64,000 nt of DNA, taken from Paenibacillus sp. 1011MAR3C5 (GTDB lineage Bacteria; Bacillota; Bacilli; Paenibacillales; Paenibacillaceae). The notes below the pieces were generated by a model that saw nothing but the letters and a program-made list of their open reading frames with translations, had not been told where the DNA came from and searched no databases. Made by a program: the position numbers and the translations under genes. Every line of letters begins with the position of its first letter. Position 1 is the stretch's first letter. The DNA lies in NCBI RefSeq assembly GCF_003591485.1, contig NZ_QZCF01000001.1, positions 62,001 through 126,000 on the forward strand, in the 5' to 3' direction. Below, piece by piece: positions 52,155-60,600 of this stretch.

Positions 52155-54728
52155 TTGGACCATTTCATACATTCCGTATACATACCTTCGATTGAAGGAT
52201 CCGATATTTATAATCATATGGTTAGAGAGAAAGCAATCGATCTGAAATATATCGGGATGCTTCCTCCCAGTCTCGAGCTTAATCAACTCATTAAATCAGG
52301 ATTAAAATATTCCGTAAAAAAGGAAAATGGGAAATGTCTCTCTACAGATATCATCAATGTCAAATTCAATCAAAAGGTCGCCTCTGGGAAAACAATATTA
52401 AAACATATTTCAAATAAACTGCTCGGAGAGCTGGACGAAGGATACAAAAACAAGCTGAACGATTTTATGAGTACCATTGAAGCTGAAGCTTCTCTACCAA
52501 AGTGGGATGAAATCAGCAGCGAGCAATTGAGGATAAAGCTATATACCGATGGATTTGTTTTGAATGGCACCCACTATAAAGTATATAAGCGATCCAGCTC
52601 CAAATCCCGAGTAGGCCAATGTTTGTTTATCAAAGAAAAATTATACGATCGTATGATGAGATGGAGCCGTTTGGGATTAAATTTCGATGTTCAAAAACAA
52701 ATCGATTATCCTTCTCTGCTCGCCTATGAAAGCCTGGTAGGTTCAGCTATTGAAAAAACGATTAAAATCGATCCGAAAAACATTCTAATTGTCAATGATG
52801 TAGAGAGCAGATTTGTCCAACGGTCGAACGTAATCCGTACAAGCAAAAACGGCTTCCTTAATAGTTTTGAGGAGGATGCTTGGATCACCAACAGTCTTTT
52901 TGATGGCGAGTCGCTGTTAGACAGCTCCTATTTTGACGAGGGCAAAAGCATGCTGCTCCTTCGCAATCATATGTTCAAAAGCGCAGCATTCAACTGCAAC
53001 ATTCAATTATTTCTAAAGGAGCATTGCCCTCCTTATATCAACTATGAGGAATGGGAAATCCCAAGCATGTTTGATGGAATAAAGCTGCTTGCAAAAGACG
53101 TTCATTTCATCATTACTCCCAGCAGTCTAAAAGCATTAAAGTTCAGCTCATTGATCGGTACTGAGCAATCCCTATGGGAGCATTGGAAAAAAGTCATTTA
53201 TGCCGACGATTGCATCTTTGGGATATGCAAAAACGAAAAAAAATCCAAACAAGGGTATGATGAATCCGGCCATATTCTGCAGCAAACCAGCTATCAAATG
53301 ATTAACTCTCTCCCCATCTCCCAGACGGACATGAGCGACTTATGCCAATATGAAAAAGACGTTATTACCCGTCTTAAAAACAATGATGATGATTTCATCT
53401 CCCATATCCGAAATAGCGCGAATGAGATGAATAGCCATTCTATGTTTGCAGATCTGTTTCTACATAACAAAGACCTGGCCAAAACCAAGCTATTCAGGAG
53501 ATTTAGAAAAGATGTCATTCACAGCCATGTTAATCATATCAAAAATGGCAAGATTCGCTTACGAGGCGATTATTGTGTATTGCTAGGCAATCCTATTGAA
53601 TTTTTGTTTCATAGTATCGGTCGATTGATTACGGATCAGCAGCAGCCTGAAAGCTTATCCTTAAAGAATAACGAAGTACATACAAAGCTGTTCGATTATA
53701 AAGAACTAACCGCCTTCCGCAATCCGCATACAAGTCCCAGCAATGTTCTGATCGTGCAAAATACGCCTAATCTGGATATCGAAAAATATTTCAATTTAAG
53801 TCCGAATATCGTCTGTGTAAATGCGATTCAATTCCCGCTACAGGATATCTTGTCTGGCTGCGATTACGATTCCGATACCGTACTATTGATAGATAATGAG
53901 CGCTTATTGTCAATAAGCCAACGTGTATTCGGAAAATATCGGGTTTGTGTTAATCTTGTAGCCAGCAATAAGAAAAAATATCAGATTACAAGCTATGATA
54001 TGGCTGTCATTGACAATGAATTGTCCAAGAGCCAACGTTATATTGGGCGAACCGTTAATATTGGACAGCTATGCATGTCAACCTATTGGCATCTCTTGAA
54101 TATTGGGGCTCCCAACGAACAACTAATCAGTCTACTGAAAAAAATCGATGTGGTGACCGTGTTATCCGGTATATGTATAGACTTGGCTAAAAAAATGTTC
54201 ACTATTAATATTGGACAGGAAATTAGATATATAAGTGAAACTAGAGAATTAATCAAAGAAAAACCGCTGTTCTGGAAATATGTATCTCAGAATGATTCCA
54301 TTCAGTCCGTTGCCTATCAATGTCCTATGGATTACTTGTATAACGAAATGACTGCTCTGAAAATGGCTGACTATCGTAAAAGTACAGAGCTCAGTTCCCT
54401 GCTGCTTCATCAGGAGCTAAGAAAAGCCGACAGAAAGCAGCTAGCCAAAATAGTTGAATATATTGAAACGATGTGTATGAGTATTAATCAAGCTTTTGCG
54501 GCTTCTCTGCCTGCCGACGAACGAGATCGAATCATCGATGACTTCATTCGTTATTATCAATTCTATATCGGCAAATTGAAAATCAATCCAAACACCATGT
54601 ATTCCTTACTAGAGAAAATAGCTCGCGATGAGCAAAGAGCAAAAATCGCAACCAAGCTTATGAATGTTCTATATCGTACCCATAAGGAAATGTTTATTGC
54701 CGCTTTTAAATCAAAAGTTCCACACTAA
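52155..54728 (+). CDS. YonO-like single-chain DNA-dependent RNA polymerase
   Basis: An 857-aa protein. Two blocks match the signature of the QDE-1/RdRP-YonO group of two-barrel polymerases: FRNPHTSPSNVLIVQN (residues 521-536) and LSGCDYDSDTVLL, whose three aspartates (Asp570, 572, 574) would bind the catalytic metal. SPbeta YonO (about 905 aa) is a DNA-dependent RNA polymerase that transcribes late phage genes. Here Gly of the common DxDGD motif is Ser. The start is a TTG with GGAG 9 nt upstream. A terminator closes the unit and the tail genes follow at once, as expected for a polymerase that transcribes them. A family search is needed for proof, but the paired motifs and context are strong. 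Confidence 0.78.
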   Translation: MDHFIHSVYIPSIEGSDIYNHMVREKAIDLKYIGMLPPSLELNQLIKSGLKYSVKKENGKCLSTDIINVKFNQKVASGKTILKHISNKLLGELDEGYKNKLNDFMSTIEAEASLPKWDEISSEQLRIKLYTDGFVLNGTHYKVYKRSSSKSRVGQCLFIKEKLYDRMMRWSRLGLNFDVQKQIDYPSLLAYESLVGSAIEKTIKIDPKNILIVNDVESRFVQRSNVIRTSKNGFLNSFEEDAWITNSLFDGESLLDSSYFDEGKSMLLLRNHMFKSAAFNCNIQLFLKEHCPPYINYEEWEIPSMFDGIKLLAKDVHFIITPSSLKALKFSSLIGTEQSLWEHWKKVIYADDCIFGICKNEKKSKQGYDESGHILQQTSYQMINSLPISQTDMSDLCQYEKDVITRLKNNDDDFISHIRNSANEMNSHSMFADLFLHNKDLAKTKLFRRFRKDVIHSHVNHIKNGKIRLRGDYCVLLGNPIEFLFHSIGRLITDQQQPESLSLKNNEVHTKLFDYKELTAFRNPHTSPSNVLIVQNTPNLDIEKYFNLSPNIVCVNAIQFPLQDILSGCDYDSDTVLLIDNERLLSISQRVFGKYRVCVNLVASNKKKYQITSYDMAVIDNELSKSQRYIGRTVNIGQLCMSTYWHLLNIGAPNEQLISLLKKIDVVTVLSGICIDLAKKMFTINIGQEIRYISETRELIKEKPLFWKYVSQNDSIQSVAYQCPMDYLYNEMTALKMADYRKSTELSSLLLHQELRKADRKQLAKIVEYIETMCMSINQAFAASLPADERDRIIDDFIRYYQFYIGKLKINPNTMYSLLEKIARDEQRAKIATKLMNVLYRTHKEMFIAAFKSKVPH

Positions 54729-54744
54729 TAAGAGTTAAAAATAC

Positions 54745-54777
54745 GAAAAACCCTTTTATACAATGGGTTTTTCTTTT
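54745..54777 (+). terminator. Intrinsic terminator after the YonO-like gene
   Basis: GAAAAACCC and GGGTTTTTC arms with an 11-nt loop, followed by TTTTG. It separates the polymerase operon from the tail genes, which therefore need their own promoter between 54778 and 54848. Confidence 0.85.
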
Positions 54778-54848
54778 GTTAAAAGTGTCGCCATATGATA
54801 GGTGAATAAACCTAGCCCAAAGCTATTACGAAGGAAGGAGGTTCTCAG

Positions 54849-54941
54849 ATGAAAAAGAAAAAGCGCCTGCAAAGAGCTGAGCCGTTCCGAGCTATTAAAG
54901 AGGACATGGCACTGCTATCGATAAGTTGTTGGTATAGCTAG
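54849..54941 (+). CDS. Possible 30-aa lysine-rich peptide gene
   Basis: A short frame with a near-perfect ribosome binding site (AAGGAGG 8 nt before the ATG). The peptide begins MKKKKRLQRAEPFRAIKEDM and ends in CWYS. It is the first possible translated unit after the polymerase terminator. It could be a genuine small protein or a leader; I cannot assign a role. Confidence 0.45.
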   Translation: MKKKKRLQRAEPFRAIKEDMALLSISCWYS

Positions 54942-55006
54942 ACCAAGAATCTTCCGCAAGTGAAATGGAGTGCTTAAACGGTATATGAAAACGATGTTAA
55001 TGATTT

Positions 55007-55735
55007 ATGATCCAATACAATAACCTTGTAAAGATATTCGAGGACAGCATAAGTCTGGATCAAGTGGGGACTCTTACATTCCCAACTGTCGAAGACTTCG
55101 TGCAATTAGGGGAAGAACAATATAATACATACTTATATCCATATCGGCTCTCCTTGGACATGTTCGATATCAATTCAGAGTATAAGGAAATGCTCTCCCT
55201 ATTCGATTTATTTTTCACTCCTACCCTTACCGTAACCATTGGCTCTCGCAAGCTTACCTATCTAGAGCTGCTCACCGAGTCCCTGCAATTTTTCTTCAAG
55301 GAAGAAGTAAAGTGCTTAATGGAATCATCCAGTCTCAGAATTGGAAAATCAGGCAGCATTGACCGCAACAACTTTGATGAAGTAGCTGCCGCCATACTTC
55401 AAGTCACGAATATGGAAAAGATTAAGATCGAACCGCTGCCTGAATTCAAATCGGATCGCCATAAAGATATCTATCTAAAAATTATGGAAGGCCGGTCTCG
55501 AAACTCAGCAAAAGATGAACTGAATATGGCTACAGTCATTAATACTGTCATCCATGGAGGCAAATCCTTTATCCCATACGAGACAGTCAAAAAGATGACC
55601 TTAAACCAATTGCTTAACAGCTACAAGGCTATTCTGGAAATTGATTCATTCTTTATTAACTTTAATCAAGCCTTAGCGGGAGCAGATTCGAAAAAAATCG
55701 ATCTCACTCATTGGGCCAACAAAATTAAAATATAA
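55007..55735 (+). CDS. Phage-type protein of unknown function, start of the tail gene run
   Basis: A 242-aa protein with no membrane segment. The N-terminal half is acidic (FVQLGEEQYNTYLYPYRLSL), and the C-terminal half carries MTLNQLLNSYKAILEIDSFF, a pattern that recalls tail assembly adaptors but is not specific. No ribosome binding site precedes the ATG, and a stop codon lies directly upstream in frame, so translation probably depends on coupling to a short upstream frame (54985-55023). It lies 21 bp before the tail tube gene. Confidence 0.6.
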   Translation: MIQYNNLVKIFEDSISLDQVGTLTFPTVEDFVQLGEEQYNTYLYPYRLSLDMFDINSEYKEMLSLFDLFFTPTLTVTIGSRKLTYLELLTESLQFFFKEEVKCLMESSSLRIGKSGSIDRNNFDEVAAAILQVTNMEKIKIEPLPEFKSDRHKDIYLKIMEGRSRNSAKDELNMATVINTVIHGGKSFIPYETVKKMTLNQLLNSYKAILEIDSFFINFNQALAGADSKKIDLTHWANKIKI

Positions 55736-55756
55736 CCTTAAAGGAGATTTAAACCT

Positions 55757-56509
55757 ATGAACTATGGAATTAAAGACGCCGCAAATCTAACGATCCGCAA
55801 GAAAGCTGATAAAAGCATTTTCCTCTATACTCCATACGCGAATGTAACAACAAATGAATGGACTAGTGATCAAGTATATGCCAATGTGAAAGGCTCCCGT
55901 GCCATCCGTTGGGATAATAATAAACAAGGTAAGCTTACCGTCTCGTTGGAAGTATTTGATCTCAAATGGCTTGCTATGCTGGCAGGCGCCGACTGGAGCA
56001 AAGGCAAGACGGATATGTTCGTTCGCAAAGAGCTAACTGCGGATGCCGCTAACAGCATTACCCTGCCTTCGACACCGAAAGTCGGCTCCCTCTCTGTCTT
56101 CCAACTGCTGGACGATAAGGTATCGCATGGCGAGGAGCAGCTGGTCGGCGATCCAGCGCAAAATGAAAATGAATATACGCTGGCAGGCCAAAAGGTTACT
56201 TTGAACGCTGCAACAGCTCCTGAGAACGCTGTGTTTGTTGTTTACTACCAGGCGGAAACAGAAGTAACAGCGAAAACACTGGAGTTCAAAGCGAACAAAC
56301 ATCCAGAGGCTTTCGAAATTATTGGCGATACCTTCATTCGTCCAAAAGACGGCGGCGAAGACGAGTTTGTACAAATGTTTTATCCGAATGCACGTCCAGT
56401 ATCCAACTTCACGATTACGATGGATTCCGGCAATGTGACGAATTTGGAAATCGTATTCGATCTATTCCCTGATGCCGATCAAAATCTTGCCGTCTACACA
56501 CTGCTCTAA
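55757..56509 (+). CDS. Major tail tube protein
   Basis: A 250-aa beta-rich protein with AAAGGAG upstream. Features resemble tail tube proteins of Firmicute phages: an N-terminal segment with NVKGSRAIRWDNNKQGKLTV, an internal ENAVFVVYYQAETEV strand region, and a C-terminal hairpin ARPVSNFTITMDSGNVTNLE. The position before two chaperone-like genes and the tape measure gene supports the role. GC is a little higher than in the neighbours, typical for highly expressed structural genes. No sheath gene follows, so the tail is probably non-contractile. Confidence 0.7.
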   Translation: MNYGIKDAANLTIRKKADKSIFLYTPYANVTTNEWTSDQVYANVKGSRAIRWDNNKQGKLTVSLEVFDLKWLAMLAGADWSKGKTDMFVRKELTADAANSITLPSTPKVGSLSVFQLLDDKVSHGEEQLVGDPAQNENEYTLAGQKVTLNAATAPENAVFVVYYQAETEVTAKTLEFKANKHPEAFEIIGDTFIRPKDGGEDEFVQMFYPNARPVSNFTITMDSGNVTNLEIVFDLFPDADQNLAVYTLL

Positions 56510-56600
56510 TCATACCTTCTTCGTTTAAGTTTAATCCTAAGAAGATGGCAGAGGATCCCCTCCCCTGCTATCTTCTTTATTATTTGAGGAGTTGAAATTC

Positions 56601-57140
56601 ATGAAGCGAAAATCCAAAAAAATGACGGTTGATCATTTGATTCAAGAAGCCAAAACCTATGATGTACTTAAAAAAGTAACGTTTGAAGATGGCTTATATG
56701 CGGAAGTTTATACAAATTTTTCGATTGTCCGAATGGATGATGCCCTGGAGGACTATAGCAAATTCATTGCAGAATACAGCCAGCATCACCCCATAAAAGA
56801 AAGAAAAATGATCGACTACATCAACCTTCATATTCTGTTATGGTTCACAACACTTGCTGATCCCGAGCCTTATTCATACGAAGAAAAGGTGCAGCTTTTC
56901 GAAATCATTCTAAAAAGCAAGTATGCGGAAACGATCTTCCTGGCCTTGGATCCCCAAGACATTCAAAAAGTCTATCAGCGTATGTTCAAGAAGCTTGAGA
57001 CGCTTCAGGAGTTGGCCCAATCCAATGCGGAAGTTCGCACCCAATTTCTTGAGAGCCTACAAAGCTTGGATATAGAAAACAAAGATGAAATTATGAATTT
57101 GCTGTTAAAGCCGCATTCTGAACCCACAACATCTAAATAG
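56601..57140 (+). CDS. Tail assembly chaperone-like protein 1
   Basis: A 179-aa acidic, helical protein starting MKRKSKKMTVDHLIQEAKT, with GAGGAG 9 nt upstream. It occupies the slot between tail tube and tape measure that in siphophages holds the gpG/gpGT-type chaperones loading the tape measure. It has the typical features of that slot (small, helical, Leu/Glu-rich end) but no recognisable sequence signature. Confidence 0.6.
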   Translation: MKRKSKKMTVDHLIQEAKTYDVLKKVTFEDGLYAEVYTNFSIVRMDDALEDYSKFIAEYSQHHPIKERKMIDYINLHILLWFTTLADPEPYSYEEKVQLFEIILKSKYAETIFLALDPQDIQKVYQRMFKKLETLQELAQSNAEVRTQFLESLQSLDIENKDEIMNLLLKPHSEPTTSK

Positions 57141-57150
57141 GAGCTCGATT

Positions 57151-57603
57151 ATGAAGAAAATCAAGTTTTATATTCATGAATTAGAGTATGCTATTCTTTT
57201 TCTCTATGAACTCAAATTAATCGATTACCATTCCCGGATGAAAACCCGATTCATCAAGCTTCTGACTGAACGTTTCCAGCAATACAAGGACGAGTATTTT
57301 GAGCTGGTCAAGGAACATGCTCATTTGGATGAAGACGGAGAACCGCTCCTCATTGAAGACAGCACCCAACCACGATATGACATCAAAGATATGGATAAAT
57401 TTAAATTGGCCCTTATCCCCCTCCTTGAAGAAGAATTTATCATTGATGTCAACGAACATAATGAAAACATGATGAAAAGCGTTACGAAGTCTATCCTTCA
57501 TTGCGGCCTATCCTTCGGAGGGCAGGATCAGTTCCTATATGAATCGTTATGCAGCAAATTTGAAGAGTTGTCGGAAGATGATGGCTCTAACTATACGAAA
57601 TAA
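57151..57603 (+). CDS. Tail assembly chaperone-like protein 2
   Basis: A 150-aa protein rich in aromatic and acidic residues (FYIHELEYAILFLYELKLID). It starts 10 nt after the preceding gene, preceded by AGGAGC. In many siphophages the second chaperone is made by ribosomal frameshifting as an extension of the first; here it is a separate gene with its own start. The role is inferred from position only. Confidence 0.55.
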   Translation: MKKIKFYIHELEYAILFLYELKLIDYHSRMKTRFIKLLTERFQQYKDEYFELVKEHAHLDEDGEPLLIEDSTQPRYDIKDMDKFKLALIPLLEEEFIIDVNEHNENMMKSVTKSILHCGLSFGGQDQFLYESLCSKFEELSEDDGSNYTK

Positions 57604-57687
57604 AAAATATTAGAATTCGGAGTGGAGAGGAATCGTTCATATTTGACTGCTCCACTTTTTTGAGTCACGAAAGAGGTGTAATCAAAT

Positions 57688-60600
57688 ATGTCAGAATCAG
57701 ATCAAGTTAGGCTAAGTGCCGATTTAAATCGCGATGTATCCGTGCAAAATATTAATAAGAGCATTAAGGCTGTTGAAAGTAATCCCTTACTCAAACAATT
57801 TCGAGTGAAAATTGATGTCAACCAAGATGAACTGAATCAATTAATGAACTTTATGAATCCTACAGCTAATCAAGCTGTTATAAAAGATGCGCCTGCAACG
57901 GAAACGAAGAAAAAAACGTTGAGTAGTATTAATAAGGGCATCCAGCACATTCCTGCCTGGTTTGAAACTGCACGTTTTCTGCTGGATCCATTAGTAGCTG
58001 GAATGAAAGCAGCCATTCAAACTATCGTTCAAGTCGACAATCAGATCATCGAGCTGAAGCGAAGCATGAATGAAGAAACAAACTTCGACAACCTGCTTCT
58101 CAAAAGCACCGAACTGGCAAAGGAGCTTGGCCGTTCGCTTACGGATGTTAATCAGGTGATGATCGAGCTTGCTCAGCAGGGCTTTAACGAAGATCAAATG
58201 TTAAGCCTTGCGAACTCCGTAACCGTTGCCCAGAATGTCAGCAAGCTTGACTCCAAGGAAGCTATTGATACCATTGCGATCGCAATGTCGGCTTTCAATA
58301 TTGAAGCTGATAAATCCATAGGAATTGTTGATAAGCTCGTTGCCATTAACTCCAGCTTTTCCGTAGCATCCAATGAACTTGCACAAGCACTGCAGCTTAC
58401 ATCTAGCACGGGAGACGCCTTTGGTGTAACTCTTGAAAACCTGCTTGGGGATGCGACAGCTATCATGCAAGTGACCAAGGAGTCCGGCAACGTCACAGGC
58501 GACGCTCTGAATACGATTTACTCCCGGCTGACCACAGTTGAGCCCGCTGTAGATACACTTAAACAACTAGGTATTAACATTACCCAAGCCAATGGCTTGT
58601 TTAAATCTTCCACACAAATCTTGGATGAGGTAGCACGTAAATTCGGAACATTGAATGATGAAGCAAAGTTAAATGCTTCTATCACGCTGGCAGGGCAAGA
58701 CTATCATAGACAATTTCTCGCATTGATGGATAACCGCAATGTTGCACATGAAGCGGCAGCTAAAGCGATGTATTCTGAAGGCAGCGCTATGAATGAACAA
58801 GCCTCATATATGCAGTCCTACGAGGGACGAATTGTCCAAATGAAGGCCGCTTGGCAAGAATTTTCGCTTGCAATGGGCAATGCTATCTTAAGTGATTCAT
58901 TAATTATGATAACTTCCGCGTTAACTGAAATGGCTAACATATTTAGCTCGGTTGTTAGACATATAGGTTTCCTTCCTCCTGTTTTAGGTACAGTCGCAAC
59001 CGCGCTCGCAGTATTGAGCCCAAATTTCAGAACAGCTACTATTGCAGTTATAACTTTTGGCAACGGCATAAAAGCATTAGGAGTCTCGGCAAAAAGTGCA
59101 ACGGTGGCTCTCCGTTCATTAGGAGCTGCAACGGTAGTCGGCGCTGTATTTGTTGCAATTGGCTTTGCTCTTGAGGGCCTTATGAAGCTATTCAGCAAGT
59201 CAAAGGAATCGCAAGAGGATTACTTTGATTCACTGAAGCAGAATATGAACGAGACGAGCCAAAAGATAGCCAGTTTAAAAGAATTGCAACGGCAATTGCA
59301 TGACAGCAACAGCTCACAAGAGGAACTACAAAACACTTATAAGCAGCTTGGTTCCATCATGCCTGAAGTGATTAGTCATTATGATAAACATGGCAATATC
59401 GTCTATAAGAGCAAAGAAGCGATTGACGAATTAATCAAATCTCAAAGAGAACTTTATGCGCTTCAACAGAAAAATGCAGCTTTTAAAATGAAGGACTCTG
59501 TCCCTGGCATAACTGAAGAGATGGAGAAAAGCAACAAAAATAAAAATAAGTTATCCAAACAAGCCAATGAGCAGTTGGCCCGAGAGGAATCTTATACGTT
59601 TCTCAAAAAGTTTGGCGATGAAACGAATGTATTCGATTTTACTTCCAATTACCAAGAAGATTTAAAAACGTTAAAAGAAGAATTAAAAAACATTTATAGC
59701 AAACACGGATTAGAAGGCTCCATTTTATCTGGCACACTAAGCGAAAATTTTGATTTAAGAAACTTGTATGGAGCAATTGATGAGGACACTTTTAAAAGTA
59801 TTCAATCTAGACTCTCAAAAATCAATGGCGAAATCGCTGTAGAAACAGAAAACATTAAGAAAAGCACCCATGAGTATAATTACATTCTTAAAACTATTGG
59901 CCAAGCAGAAACTATTGATGGCGACCAAAATTTATCTCTATTTTTCAACCAATTGGCTGATGCCTTTACGAAGCATGAATCCTTTGCTACGAAAACTGAA
60001 GAAGAGCTCAATGCTTTTGCCAATAGCTATCAATCCACAATAAGCAACGTTGCTGCCTACATTAAAGATAATAAAATAGACATTTCGCAAATGCTACAAA
60101 CCGGGAATATGGATGAACTTGTAAATGCCTTCCCACAACTATCTGAACATTTCGGTCTGCTCTCAACATCCATACAACAATCTGCCAATACCAGTAAAAC
60201 TTTATTTCCTGTCTATGACGAACTTAAGAGACATATTGGTAATGTAAGCAGCAAATCAGATGCCGCAGCCAAAGGAATTAGGATTCTCGATGCTCAGATG
60301 GACTCTGCCACAGGTGCAGTCAAGTATGTAGGGAAAGTGGTTGATTCCAAGGAAGCAATGGAGGATCATAACCGAAAGCTTCAGGAAACCGTAAATTCGA
60401 TTTCTAAACTGGAATCTGCTTACAATACGTTACAAAGCGGACAAGAACTCTCACTAAGCTCTACATTAAGTCTTCTTGAAGAATTCCCTGAACTTCTGTC
60501 ATACGTCGACCAACATACGGGTGCATTAAAATTAGAAGGAAATGTAATAGAGGAAATTGCAAACCAACGCAGAAAAGCACGACTTGAGGAAATTAAAGAT

